Origin: Bog-366 sp963722555
GTDB lineage: Bacteria > Acidobacteriota > Terriglobia > UBA7540
DNA: 64,000 nt
Reading direction: 5' to 3'
Assembly: GCA_963722555.1 (NCBI GenBank)
Contig: CAVRNQ010000007.1
Span: 1,054,001-1,118,000 of the forward strand
The notes under the pieces are model-generated. The model did no database searches. It was not told the origin of the DNA and was given only the letters and a program-made list of their open reading frames with translations. Shown one piece after another: positions 16,923 through 26,109 of the stretch (position 1 is its first letter; every line of letters starts with the position of its first letter). Position numbers and translations under genes: made by a program.

Positions 16923-18308
16923 TCATTGAGCCCCCCGCCCCCAAAGAAGGATCTTGATGGTCTCAAACATGATCAGGGTGTCCAGACCGATCGAGATGTG
17001 CTTTATATAGAAGAGGTCGTACCCGAGTTTCTCCGTGTTATCTTCCACCGTTTGACAATAACCGCGGCGCACCTGCGCCCAACCCGTGGCCCCCGGCCTC
17101 ACGCACCACCGTTGCGAGTAGAGAGGTATTTGGCGCTGGCACTCTTCTTCCTGCTCAGGCACAAAAGGCCGGGGCCCGACGAAACACATGTCTCCGCGTA
17201 GAATGTTGTAGAGTTGCGGCAGCTCGTCCAAACGGGTGTGACGCAGCCACCCTCCGACCCTCGTGCAGCGGGGGTCGTTGGGTTGAGCCGGTCGGGGCCC
17301 ATCAGAATCCGCTCCGTTGCGCATGGATCGAAACTTATAGAGCGTGAACCGCTTCCCGTCCTTGCCAATGCGCGTTTGCCGAAAGATAACGGGCGCCCCA
17401 GAGTCGAGGAAGATCAGAAGCGCGACGAGCCCCATGATGGGCAGGGCGATGAGTAAGGCCACGAGAGACAATACCAGCGCCAACGAGTGCTTTAGGAGCA
17501 ACGTCCATCGGGAAACCTGGGGGCGGGTAGTGAAGAGTAACGAACTCGCACGAATAGAACCGACAGAGACCTTACCCGTGACCGACTCGTAGAGCTCCGC
17601 TCCATCCTGGATCAGCACACCCCGCGATTTGAGTCGCAGCAGATCCTCCACGGGCAGACTGCCGCGGCGATCAGTCATGGTGACGATGACACGGTCTATC
17701 TGCCGAGCCTCGACGACTTCCGTCAACTGCTCCACTGCTCCGAGATTTCGCAAGCCTTTGACTCCGCCGTTGGGGCTCGCCAAGCCACTCACATAACCGA
17801 CCAACTTCACCCCCAGTTGCGGGCGTTTCTCAAGCTCAGTGGCCAGAGATGTAGCAAAAGGACCGTCGCCGAGGAGAAGGACCTTCTCCAGCATGCCGGC
17901 CGCCCGGCACAGGGCGAAAAACAGCCTGCGCCATACCGCCAAGAGGATGGCCACGAGGACCATTCCGCCTAGGAAGCTACGGAAGTCGAGTCCAACGTCA
18001 GGGTACCTGTAGTACACAACAGCAAGGACCAGGCAGACTGCGCCCACCACCCTGACGAGGCGGATGCCGATCTCGCGAGAATTCGCGAGGATGGATGCTT
18101 CATAGAGATCAAAGTAATGTAAACATAATAGGCAAACGACTGAAGCGATGGCGATCCTCAGGAGAACATTGCCCCCCTCCAGCCGCAGCCCGGTTTCGTC
18201 TCCGAGCACAAAAATAGCGGCGCGCAACGCCGCACACACGAGCAACGCTTCCGACATTACGAGCAGAAGCGTCCGGCTCGGGAAAATTCCATTGAGTACT
18301 CTCGTCAT
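16923..18308 (-). CDS. Undecaprenyl-phosphate sugar phosphotransferase (exosortase-locus type)
   Basis: A 461-residue polyprenyl-phosphate hexose-1-phosphate transferase. Four to five N-terminal membrane segments are followed by a nucleotide-binding-like middle domain (VLLLGDGPFATSLATEL), another membrane helix, and the catalytic bacterial sugar transferase domain with FRQTRIGKDGKRFTLYKFRS, GWLRHTRLDELPQLYNIL and DMCFVGPRPFVPEQEE. It starts repeat-unit assembly by moving sugar-1-phosphate to undecaprenyl phosphate. The layout matches the TIGR03013-type transferases of EpsH/PEP-CTERM loci. The preceding 300 bases up to the EpsI gene are gene-free and may hold its promoter. Confidence 0.9.
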   Translation of the reverse strand: MTRVLNGIFPSRTLLLVMSEALLVCAALRAAIFVLGDETGLRLEGGNVLLRIAIASVVCLLCLHYFDLYEASILANSREIGIRLVRVVGAVCLVLAVVYYRYPDVGLDFRSFLGGMVLVAILLAVWRRLFFALCRAAGMLEKVLLLGDGPFATSLATELEKRPQLGVKLVGYVSGLASPNGGVKGLRNLGAVEQLTEVVEARQIDRVIVTMTDRRGSLPVEDLLRLKSRGVLIQDGAELYESVTGKVSVGSIRASSLLFTTRPQVSRWTLLLKHSLALVLSLVALLIALPIMGLVALLIFLDSGAPVIFRQTRIGKDGKRFTLYKFRSMRNGADSDGPRPAQPNDPRCTRVGGWLRHTRLDELPQLYNILRGDMCFVGPRPFVPEQEEECQRQIPLYSQRWCVRPGATGWAQVRRGYCQTVEDNTEKLGYDLFYIKHISIGLDTLIMFETIKILLWGRGAQ

Positions 18309-18614
18309 TACTTGGGGCCTTCCGGTAACACTAGGGTCGTAGAGGGCGCGTCGTTACGGCAAATAGAAGCCGGGGAATCATACCCGTGTCCGTTCCAGAA
18401 AAGGCGACACGAGGTGAGTTGCTTGCCCCCCGGGGGGATCACCGTAAAGTACTAGCCACTACAATTCGGTTAAACCTCGCAAAAGCTTGTGACAAGATCG
18501 TTGCCGATAAATCAATTGCCGCGCAGATGGCTTGGGCGGTCGCGTAACGGCGGACTGACAGAGAAGTCGATCACCAAAAGCTGCGCGAGAGCAATCGATG
18601 AACCCATGTTTGAG
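18309..18614. other. 306-base gene-free gap with GC palindrome
   Basis: No coding frame of interest was found between the EpsI-like gene and the sugar transferase. The only structured element is a perfect 12-base palindrome CCCCCCGGGGGG at 18426-18437. No convincing sigma-70 or sigma-54 promoter, riboswitch or terminator was recognised, although the size and position suit a promoter region for the sugar transferase gene on the minus strand. Confidence 0.4.
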
Positions 18615-19253
18615 TCAGGCCGGAAGGAAACGTGGGAGGTCAAGCATACTGGTTCGTGCCAGGTCCACAGCCGTGTTCAACTCGCTCGCTCCGTCGCTCC
18701 CCGGGCGGATAGGAACTATGATGCGGACCATTGCTCCGTCGCGCCGCCGGTTACACACGGCGTCCCAAACCAAATAGGCCTTCAGCCAATACTCGCTGGC
18801 GATCATCCGCCCATGGACCTGGTACCAGTAAAGCAGCACAAAGCGCTGTCCGTCCTTCTCAATGACGAAGCTGTTCACCAAGGCCGGGCAACCTGTAGCG
18901 CCGACAATCAAAGGAAGGCTGCCCCGCTGAATCGGTTCCCAGCCCGCGCCGGCCATGCAGTTTTTTGGCGAGTGCATACTCTCACCGGCATACTGCACGA
19001 GGTAATACGCGGTGAATAATTCCGCGATCTCCCCCTCGGGATTGCGATAGCTACGCAGGATGTAATCGTCGGCGCCAAGCACCGGTTCCAGTCGCTCCGA
19101 GATCGATCCTTCATCGGCCAATTCCCATTGCCCGAGGTGGCGTGGAAAATTCGCAAGGGGTTGGCGGTCAGGAATAACGGGTGCGGCGGATAACCAGAGC
19201 CGCAGCCCGAGGCTCAAAAACAGGCTTACCGTCAAAAGGAGGACGCGGGTCAT
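18615..19253 (-). CDS. epsI: EpsI family protein (exosortase companion)
   Basis: A 212-residue exported protein. The ATG at 19253 overlaps the exosortase stop as ATGA, which fixes the start; a longer frame to 19385 would run inside the exosortase gene. An N-terminal hydrophobic segment (RVLLLTVSLFLSLGLRLWLS) anchors it, then FPRHLGQWE, YILRSYRNPEGEI, YAGESMHSPKNCMAGAGWEP and LLYWYQVHGRMIASEYWLK match the EpsI/DUF3485 family, including the conserved HSPKNC motif. EpsI is found fused to or next to exosortases and is required for exopolysaccharide in Methylobacillus-type loci; its biochemical role is unknown. Strongly supported by its neighbour. Confidence 0.9.
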   Translation of the reverse strand: MTRVLLLTVSLFLSLGLRLWLSAAPVIPDRQPLANFPRHLGQWELADEGSISERLEPVLGADDYILRSYRNPEGEIAELFTAYYLVQYAGESMHSPKNCMAGAGWEPIQRGSLPLIVGATGCPALVNSFVIEKDGQRFVLLYWYQVHGRMIASEYWLKAYLVWDAVCNRRRDGAMVRIIVPIRPGSDGASELNTAVDLARTSMLDLPRFLPA

Positions 19254-20149
19254 AAGCCACCCTCTCTGCGCACACCACGCGAGCCGAACCAGCGCTGGAG
19301 CAGTTGGTGCTCCCCCAACAGCAGACAGGAGGCAAAAACGAACACCACCCATCCCGAGAAAAGGTGCAGGAAGCCGGTGGCCCACTTCTCACCCCAGGTC
19401 TGTGCAAGTACGCCGGTACCCGCCACACGCAACGCGTTAACACCCAACGCGATGGGAATGCTGCTCAGGACAAACACCGGACGTAGCCACCAGCGGGAAG
19501 GCAGGAAATAGCCCACGACCACTCCCCCGGTGATCAGGGTGGCAAGTGACCGGATACCGCTACAGGCTTCGGTGACGTTCAGTGTCTGATGGCTCAGCTG
19601 CAACAGGTTCCCTTCGCGGAGAACCGGGATGCCGAGGACATCAAGAAGGCGCTCGGCCAGGTATGATGCCGCCAGTTGAAGCGGTCCCGCCACGGAATTG
19701 AAGACAACGCCAGGCAGAGGAATTGCCAGTAGGAACAGGAGCAGGACAATGCTGACTTGCCGCAAGGCGTGCCAGCCAACAAGGTAGAGAATTGCTCCCG
19801 CCATGAGGATAAGGAATGATACGCGTTCCAGAAACAAGTCGGCACCCAGGTAGCCAACGATGAAGATCACCTGCGACAATAACGCTACTGCCAAGCCCGA
19901 ATTGGCCGGCTTGATCGGCAGACTGCGGAGAAGTTGGCGTTTTCGCCAAAGAAATACCGCCGCAATGGGAGGGATGAAGAAACCGTGCGAATAGTCCGGA
20001 TTCCGCAGCCAGTCTTTGAACAGGTGACCCAGCGTTGGGGCGTACAGAGCCCCAATCGTGGCCAGCAGGAGCCCCCAGCGTGCGAAGGGACTCCTCAAAG
20101 GTGCACTCAGTCGAGTAATATCCATGTAGGATTCAGTTGCGTCACTCAT
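19250..20149 (-). CDS. xrt: Exosortase
   Basis: A 299-residue protein with about eight membrane segments. It carries the exosortase catalytic set: Cys196 in NVTEACSGIRSLATL, Arg241 in LGVNALRVAGTG and His262 in FLHLFSGWVVF. NPDYSHGFFIPPIAAVFLWR near residue 50-70 is another family hallmark. Exosortases are thought to act as transpeptidases that cleave short C-terminal sorting signals (PEP-CTERM and relatives) and attach the protein to the surface matrix. It is coupled to EpsI by a 4-base overlap and lies 44 bases downstream of the TPR lipoprotein gene. The exact subtype (XrtA, XrtB and so on) cannot be assigned by eye. Confidence 0.92.
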   Translation of the reverse strand: MSDATESYMDITRLSAPLRSPFARWGLLLATIGALYAPTLGHLFKDWLRNPDYSHGFFIPPIAAVFLWRKRQLLRSLPIKPANSGLAVALLSQVIFIVGYLGADLFLERVSFLILMAGAILYLVGWHALRQVSIVLLLFLLAIPLPGVVFNSVAGPLQLAASYLAERLLDVLGIPVLREGNLLQLSHQTLNVTEACSGIRSLATLITGGVVVGYFLPSRWWLRPVFVLSSIPIALGVNALRVAGTGVLAQTWGEKWATGFLHLFSGWVVFVFASCLLLGEHQLLQRWFGSRGVRREGGL

Positions 20150-20193
20150 GGGGGTTTGACTGTCCCACCTGTCTCGGCGCCGAAAACAAGCAG

Positions 20194-22491
20194 CTACGTT
20201 TTGGCTAACTGGCCGAGCACTTTTTGAACCTCAGGGCGCTTGCGCAAGCCGTCATTCAGTTTTAGCGCGGTGTTGAGTTCCTCTTGGGCTTGTTGTTTCC
20301 TTCCGGCCCCGAGCAGGCTGGTGGCGAGATGGAATCGATACTCTCCGTTCTGGGGCTCGTTGCGGACTGCTTCCTGCAACAAAGGGACGGCGGAGTCGTA
20401 GAGTTGGCGCTTGCAATAAATCCAGCCCAGAGTGTCGGAGACGGTCGATAAGTTGGGCAAGGCCTGCCGGGCACGGCGCGCCAGATCCAGCGCGGCGTCC
20501 AAGTCGCCGCCTTGCTCGCGCTCGCAGTAAATCCACGCCAGATTATTCGCGGCAATGGCGGCAGCGGGATCAATTTCCAGCGCCTTTTGATAGGCTCGCG
20601 TGGCCTTTTCGACGTCGCCCTGCTCCTTGTACAGCATCCCCAGCACGGTCCAAGCGCCAGCTTGCCGAGGGCTTAAGCGCGTCGCGACCTCCAACTCCGC
20701 GATGGCCTTATCCAGAGACTTCTCCCGAGTGTAGAGCGTGGTCAGCAAAGCATACGTGTTGTAGTTCTGTGCATCGAGTTCCAACGCACGCTTCAGTGAT
20801 TTTTCGGCGGCCTCGTTCTGATTTAAATCCATGTAAGTCTTTCCCAGCAGATTATCGAGGTCGGCAGTCTCAGCCAAGGCGATCTGCTGGCGGATTCGTG
20901 CCAGCGCCTTGTCATTCTGACCCTTCACACGGCAGATGGTCACCAGCCCGTTGAGCGCGTCGGTCTGTTTGGGATTCAAGCTCAGTGACTTTTCGAATTC
21001 CTTGTTTGCCACGTCGAAGCGGCGCTGCATCAGATGGACCGCACCGAGCCGCAAGGGTCCCTGTGGCGAATCGGGCTGCAGCTCCGCATACTTCTGGAAA
21101 GCTTTCTCCGCTTCCGGAAGATTCTTGAGGTTGTAATAGGCCCGTCCGGCAAGCAGATTCGCCTCTGCCAAATTCGGCGCTTGCCGTAATGCCAGTTGTG
21201 CGTGGCCGAGCGCGGAGTCGGATAGTCCCTTTGCAAGCATTAGCCGGGCTAACTCCAACTGGGCGTCGATATATTGCGGATTGAGCTCGATGGCTCTTTC
21301 CAGACTGCTCTGGGCCCGGTCCAAGTTGCCCTGCCCTATATAGGCGATACCCTTCCAGTAATGGACCGCCGGGACGTCGGGCGCGTACTTTTCTGCAGTC
21401 TCCAACTGTTGAATTGCTTTTTGAGAATCCTTGTGATTCAGCGAGACTTGCGCGGCCAGAATCAGCGCCTCGGGTTGCTTCGGGCTGTCCTTCAGGATTT
21501 GGCCCAGAATCTTGTCGGCGTCGTCATACTTGTGTTCTGCGAGGGCGAGCGAAGCCAGTTGCAGGCGGGCGCGCAGGAAGCTGGGAGTATCTTTGGAGAT
21601 CTCCGTGTCGATCTTGCGGGCATCATCGATACGGCCCTGGCGCAGGTAGAAGTTGGCCAGGCTGAAGCGAGATTCGGCGGAATTCTTCTGAAGTCGGATG
21701 ACATCCCTATACAGGGGTTCCGCATCGTTGAGGCGCCCCTGCGCAATATAGAACCCTGCCAGCACCTGCCGGGCATCGACGGAATCCGGGTTCGCATCCA
21801 CGGCCGCACGATACTGTTGCTCGGCCTTAGGGATATCCTTGTGGAAGAGGTAGTACCCGGCCAATGCTTTGCGGGCCTCGATCGACTTGGGGTCGATGGT
21901 CACAGCTTTCTCGAATTGCTCTTTCCCGGCCTCCGGCTTGCCCTGAGCCATGTAAAACAGGCCCAGATTCAGGTGGCCGGGTACATAGTCGGCATACTGC
22001 TGAAGGAGCTTTTCCAGGGTTTTGGTCCCCTCCGGCAGGTTCTTCTTTCCGGCATAGGCGTTGGCCAAAAGGATCTGGGCCTCCTTGTTGCCAGGGTCTT
22101 TTTGGAGGATGTCCTGGGCCGTCGCCATGGCCTCGTCGAACTTCCGGAGCAGCAGGCTGAACTGGCCCAGCGCCAAGCGAGCGGGCACGTAATCGGGGTT
22201 CAATTCCGCAGCCTTGCGATAGGCAAGGAATGCTTCCCGAGGTTGGTGGTTTACGAAATAGGCTTGACCCAGCTTGGATTCAAGTTCAGCCGAGCGTGGA
22301 TCAATCTTTAATGCGCGCTTATACTCAATAATGGCATTCTGAACGTCGCCTGCAGCCAGATACTTGTCGCCGTTGGTCACGAACTCGAGCTTTCGCTTCT
22401 GCGGATTAGTTTGGCACCCTACGGCAACCAGCATCAGCAAACTGACGCCCCAGAGGACGAGCCGGCGCTTATTTTCCAGTCGAGTTGTCAT
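20194..22491 (-). CDS. TPR-repeat lipoprotein of the exosortase/PEP-CTERM type
   Basis: A 765-residue protein with a lipoprotein signal (RLVLWGVSLLMLVAVGC, lipid-modified Cys26) and then roughly 20 tetratricopeptide repeats filling the rest, recognised by recurrent A-x-x-Y-x-A-L-x-x-x-P patterns such as AIIEYKRALKIDPRSAELES. This corresponds to the TPR lipoprotein (PrsT-like) family that accompanies exosortase EPS loci and probably scaffolds secretion at the envelope. The motif spacing of about 34 residues is regular throughout. It is followed closely by exosortase, and preceded by the Wzc-like gene with a 141-base gap. Confidence 0.88.
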   Translation of the reverse strand: MTTRLENKRRLVLWGVSLLMLVAVGCQTNPQKRKLEFVTNGDKYLAAGDVQNAIIEYKRALKIDPRSAELESKLGQAYFVNHQPREAFLAYRKAAELNPDYVPARLALGQFSLLLRKFDEAMATAQDILQKDPGNKEAQILLANAYAGKKNLPEGTKTLEKLLQQYADYVPGHLNLGLFYMAQGKPEAGKEQFEKAVTIDPKSIEARKALAGYYLFHKDIPKAEQQYRAAVDANPDSVDARQVLAGFYIAQGRLNDAEPLYRDVIRLQKNSAESRFSLANFYLRQGRIDDARKIDTEISKDTPSFLRARLQLASLALAEHKYDDADKILGQILKDSPKQPEALILAAQVSLNHKDSQKAIQQLETAEKYAPDVPAVHYWKGIAYIGQGNLDRAQSSLERAIELNPQYIDAQLELARLMLAKGLSDSALGHAQLALRQAPNLAEANLLAGRAYYNLKNLPEAEKAFQKYAELQPDSPQGPLRLGAVHLMQRRFDVANKEFEKSLSLNPKQTDALNGLVTICRVKGQNDKALARIRQQIALAETADLDNLLGKTYMDLNQNEAAEKSLKRALELDAQNYNTYALLTTLYTREKSLDKAIAELEVATRLSPRQAGAWTVLGMLYKEQGDVEKATRAYQKALEIDPAAAIAANNLAWIYCEREQGGDLDAALDLARRARQALPNLSTVSDTLGWIYCKRQLYDSAVPLLQEAVRNEPQNGEYRFHLATSLLGAGRKQQAQEELNTALKLNDGLRKRPEVQKVLGQLAKT

Positions 22492-22632
22492 AATCCTTGC
22501 CTCCGCTCCCGCGTCGGTGAAAAGTCCAGCCTTGGCGCGGTCCAGAATCGCTCCCGGAGGAAGGGCAACTATCGGAATCCTCCGGGCTGCACCAGATTTC
22601 GAGATCTCTCTGCTTTCGACCTTGGGCTCGGA

Positions 22633-24951
22633 TCATTGCGCCTTCCCGCTCGTTCCGCGAGAGCCGTAGTAGTAATAGTTTCTTTCCGGCAACCGATCCA
22701 CTCCGTTGACCACGACGCCGACAGTTTTGGGCTTCAGGAGGTCGATCGCGCTGCGCACCAGATCGTAAGGAGAACTGCCGGCGCGGACCACCAGGATGGC
22801 AGCGTCGACCATTGCCGCGAGCACTTGCGCGTCAGCGAGCGCCAAGACCGGAGGTGCATCCAGGATCACAAGGTCGTGATCCTGCAGCGCTTCCTCGAGA
22901 AAATCCCGCATCCGTTTGCCGCTCAGTAACTCAGCCGACCCTTCTTCCAGGTGGGCCGTGGGAACCACGGCCAAATTGGTTCCGAGCTGAACTCGAACGC
23001 TGCTCAGGCTCTTACCGTTAACAAGATAGTCGCTGAGACCCACCCGTGAATTCATCCTGAGGAGGTTGCCCAGTCCCGCTCCTCTTAGGTCGGCGTCCAC
23101 AAGCAGGACCCGCAAGTTTTGAAGGGTACTCATAGAAAAAGCCAGGTTCGCGGATACCCAGGTCTTGCCTTCCCCTTGCGTCGCGCTGGTCACCATGATG
23201 CTTCGGATAGGCCGGACACGCATGAGTTCAACCAATCGGGTCCTGATCATGCGGAATTGCTCCCTGGCGTAGGCGTCCTCTTGATTATCCAACCCGCTAT
23301 GCGCAACCACCAAACGCTCGGGGAGTGACGGGAACATCACGGCTTGGGCCAGCGGTGCGCAGACTTCCACGGCTGTCGGCGACGTTGTCAGTTCCGTGGG
23401 CACTTTGGATGTCGCCTGCCCCCTGAGACTGAGGCTGAGGGTTCCTCCGTGCGCTCCTACAGGCTGCCTGCTTTTTATCTTCTTCCTCGTGGAGTAATTC
23501 AATAAGGGCAAGGCGGCCAGCGCGGGCATCGCGAGATAGAAGTTGGCGTCCTGGGCACTCCGTATAGATCTGTCTTGGAATTCCACAAACAAGCCCAGAG
23601 CACAGCCACACAGTATGCCGCCCAGCACACCGAGCAGCGACAGTAGCGCCACGTTGGGCTTGTACGGTTTCTCGGGGTAGTTGGCAGGGTCAATCACCCG
23701 AAACTGCTCACCCTGGGCGCGTCTTTCCATTTCCGCAGCCATCGCCGCCGCGTTCTTTTTCTCGAGGAGCGACGCATACTGCATCTTCGAGATCTCATAG
23801 TCCCGGTTAACTTCCGACATCTGCTGGTCGACCGCAGGCAGCGCCGCCAACCTGGCTTGAAGCTGCTTGGCCCGTTTTTCGATTTCCGCCTCCTGCAAGG
23901 TACGATGTTTGATCTCCTGGTCGAGGGCTGCAAGCTGGCTGCGAATCTGATCGGGGGCCAGATCCTTGGAGGGCGCGGCCGGCGGGGCATTCGTCGCGAC
24001 CTGATCCGGCGGCGAAACCCGTTGCTGGAGTTCCTTGACCTCTTCCTGCAGTTCGATCACGTCGGGATGGAGTGACGTGTACTTTGCCTGAGCCCGTTTG
24101 AGCTCCTCCATTCGGGCGTCCAATTCAGACTGCGCACGTGGCGTTAGGGGTGCGGCCTCCCGAGTCGTGAGGGCAGCGAGCAGCGACTCCTCATAGACCT
24201 TCTGTGACTGGGCGCGGTCCAGAGCATCTCCCGTAACCTGGAGCGTCGCCTGGAGTTGTCCGAGCAGTTGAAGGTTGGCCACCTGCTGTTCGGGCAGGCT
24301 CCCCAGGTGGGCCGATTTGAAATCCTTGAGTCGTTGCTCCTGCTTTTCGAGCGTAAGGCGCGTCTTCTCCAGTTCGTCGTCGATGAAGGCGGTTGTCCCC
24401 TCTGCCTGCTGCTCGCGGACTTTCACATTCTCTTCGATGAAAAGCGCCGCGAGTTCTCGCGTCACTTGTTGAACCAGGGCCGGATCCTGTCCTTGGTAGG
24501 AAATCTTGAAGGCTCCGAGCGCGCGGCTCCGAGTTTGCTCATCGGCGATGATTTCAACTGTAATGTCCTGGCGCATATCATCAACAATCTCTTCCTGAGT
24601 GCGCTTCCCTTTGTTAAGCAGGACATTCAGGATTCGGTTGACCGTCGGCTCAGTCCGGTAGAGACCAAACTGCTCGATGATGCGTTGAAGATGGGTCCGG
24701 CTCAGGATTTCCTGGCTGATGATCTGCAAGCGGTTGTTAACGTCGCTCGTCACGGTCGGCTTGACGAAGTCCGATGGCACCTTCTGCGGCTCGACGAGGA
24801 TCGTGGCTTGCGAAAGGTAGGCCTTGGGCAGCTTCGAAACCACCGCCATGGTGCCGCCCGCGATGACCAAGGCGGGAATGATGATCCACCACCGTCGGCG
24901 AAGAAAGATTTCCCAGTAGTCACTTAGTTCAGCAACTCGCCGTTTTTTCAT
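22633..24951 (-). CDS. Polysaccharide co-polymerase with tyrosine-kinase domain (Wzc-like)
   Basis: A 772-residue fusion. The N-terminal Wzz-type part has a membrane helix (WWIIIPALVIAGGTMAVVSK), a long coiled coil between about residues 160 and 420 and the proline-rich second helix start YPEKPYKPNVALLSLLGVLG. The C-terminal BY-kinase part has Walker A SATQGEGKTWVSANLA, Walker A' VLLVDADLR and Walker B LVILDAPP, ending in a tyrosine cluster NYYYYGSRG suited to autophosphorylation. Such proteins control chain length and export of the polysaccharide. Cytoplasmic kinase and periplasmic coiled coil are implied by topology. It heads the exosortase block. Confidence 0.92.
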   Translation of the reverse strand: MKKRRVAELSDYWEIFLRRRWWIIIPALVIAGGTMAVVSKLPKAYLSQATILVEPQKVPSDFVKPTVTSDVNNRLQIISQEILSRTHLQRIIEQFGLYRTEPTVNRILNVLLNKGKRTQEEIVDDMRQDITVEIIADEQTRSRALGAFKISYQGQDPALVQQVTRELAALFIEENVKVREQQAEGTTAFIDDELEKTRLTLEKQEQRLKDFKSAHLGSLPEQQVANLQLLGQLQATLQVTGDALDRAQSQKVYEESLLAALTTREAAPLTPRAQSELDARMEELKRAQAKYTSLHPDVIELQEEVKELQQRVSPPDQVATNAPPAAPSKDLAPDQIRSQLAALDQEIKHRTLQEAEIEKRAKQLQARLAALPAVDQQMSEVNRDYEISKMQYASLLEKKNAAAMAAEMERRAQGEQFRVIDPANYPEKPYKPNVALLSLLGVLGGILCGCALGLFVEFQDRSIRSAQDANFYLAMPALAALPLLNYSTRKKIKSRQPVGAHGGTLSLSLRGQATSKVPTELTTSPTAVEVCAPLAQAVMFPSLPERLVVAHSGLDNQEDAYAREQFRMIRTRLVELMRVRPIRSIMVTSATQGEGKTWVSANLAFSMSTLQNLRVLLVDADLRGAGLGNLLRMNSRVGLSDYLVNGKSLSSVRVQLGTNLAVVPTAHLEEGSAELLSGKRMRDFLEEALQDHDLVILDAPPVLALADAQVLAAMVDAAILVVRAGSSPYDLVRSAIDLLKPKTVGVVVNGVDRLPERNYYYYGSRGTSGKAQ

Positions 24952-25151
24952 GGTTTAAGATGGCCTTTCCTTGGATTTGCCCTGCTAGTCGCCGCGGACC
25001 AGTCCTCGTAGGAGAATCCCACCTGCCCCGGCCCCTTTATATACCGAAGCCCAAAGTGACCGCCACAGGAGACCTGTTGCCCCGCCGAGGCTCAGCGTCT
25101 CCCCCCTGGAGCCGTTCGGAAAGACCCACGGCTGCCCATGTTGACCGGAGG

Positions 25152-25901
25152 CTAGGGCGCGGTTCTCGCCTGCATTGCAGCGGTCGGCTGATGCGAACCA
25201 TTTCCATTGCCGCCCAAGTTATGGCTCATCGCGAAACTCAGCAGTTCGGCCCGATTGCGAACCCGGAGCTTTCGGTAAATGTTTGTGAGTTGGTGTCTGA
25301 CCGTGACTTCGCTGAGACAGACCTTCTCCGCTATGTCCCGTGCACTCTCTCCGTCAACAATCGCTGCCACCAGTTCAAGTTCGCGTGGGTTCAAGCCGAA
25401 AATGCTGAGGCAGTTGTCCTGCGCTCGAAAGTGGAGACGATGGTTGAGCGCGCTAATGAGGAGGGACATCCGATTTCTTTCCAGCCAATACTCACCCGCC
25501 ACGACCGCCCGAATGCTCTTGAAAAGGAGGTCCGTCGTTGTCGTCTTAAGTGCCACGCCGCGCGCGCCCAGGCAGAGGGCTTCGATCAACTGCTGATCAT
25601 CGATGGAATCAACCAGCAGGAGAGGCCGCGTCGGAGGGGAAGCTTTGCAGATTTCACGCAAGGCGTCGAGACCGGAGCACCGCGGGAGTTCCAGTTCGAG
25701 CAAAACGACCTGCGGCCGCATTTCCCGAACCACCGCGATGGCCTCAACACCATCCCCAGCCTCCGCGATCACCTGGAAACCCGGTTCGGCCCGCAACAAT
25801 CGCTTTATTGCTGCCCGGAACATAGCATGGCTATCGGCGATTACTATGCGCACGACTCCATTGTCCCTACGGGGCTCAGCAGTATGGGCAAGCGTGGCCA
25901 T
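25152..25901 (-). CDS. LuxR/NarL-type response regulator with altered receiver
   Basis: A 249-residue protein from the ATG at 25901 (GGAGG 11 bases upstream). Residues 17-135 form a receiver domain (VRIVIADSHAMFRAAIKRLL), but the phosphoacceptor aspartate is a glutamate: E69 in VVLLELELPRCSG. One residue of the acidic pair is serine (A-D-S-H), while Lys119 (VALKTT) is kept. The C-terminal LuxR helix-turn-helix is intact (FGLNPRELELVAAIVDGE ... EVTVRHQLTNIYRKL). It probably binds DNA without canonical phosphorylation, and its position just upstream of the Wzc-like gene suggests control of this polysaccharide locus. A longer frame to 25958 exists. Confidence 0.85.
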   Translation of the reverse strand: MATLAHTAEPRRDNGVVRIVIADSHAMFRAAIKRLLRAEPGFQVIAEAGDGVEAIAVVREMRPQVVLLELELPRCSGLDALREICKASPPTRPLLLVDSIDDQQLIEALCLGARGVALKTTTTDLLFKSIRAVVAGEYWLERNRMSLLISALNHRLHFRAQDNCLSIFGLNPRELELVAAIVDGESARDIAEKVCLSEVTVRHQLTNIYRKLRVRNRAELLSFAMSHNLGGNGNGSHQPTAAMQARTAP

Positions 25902-26109
25902 TCGTTTACATCCCTCCAGACCAAAGGTGTCGGGCAGCGACGAACTGCCTCCCGGCATGAGGAAGAAGACTGACGGCTTCAGGTTACGGGGCGATGACGG
26001 AAGGGCGCCGGGTCAGGAGCCGCGAGTGATAGCCCAACAACCCCGAAAGTCCTGTCTCGTGCGATTGTGGCGAAAGGATCCTTGTCCATACCTGGAGGGA
26101 TCGCTTAAC

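Noticed and set aside
18309..18614. Possible sigma-54 promoter or c-di-GMP riboswitch before the sugar transferase gene
   Set aside because: No GG-N10-GC element or GEMM-like core could be matched; only the CCCCCCGGGGGG palindrome stands out.
21274..22311. A 345-codon plus-strand frame opposite the TPR lipoprotein
   Set aside because: The repeats of the TPR gene produce long antisense frames; no independent evidence of coding.
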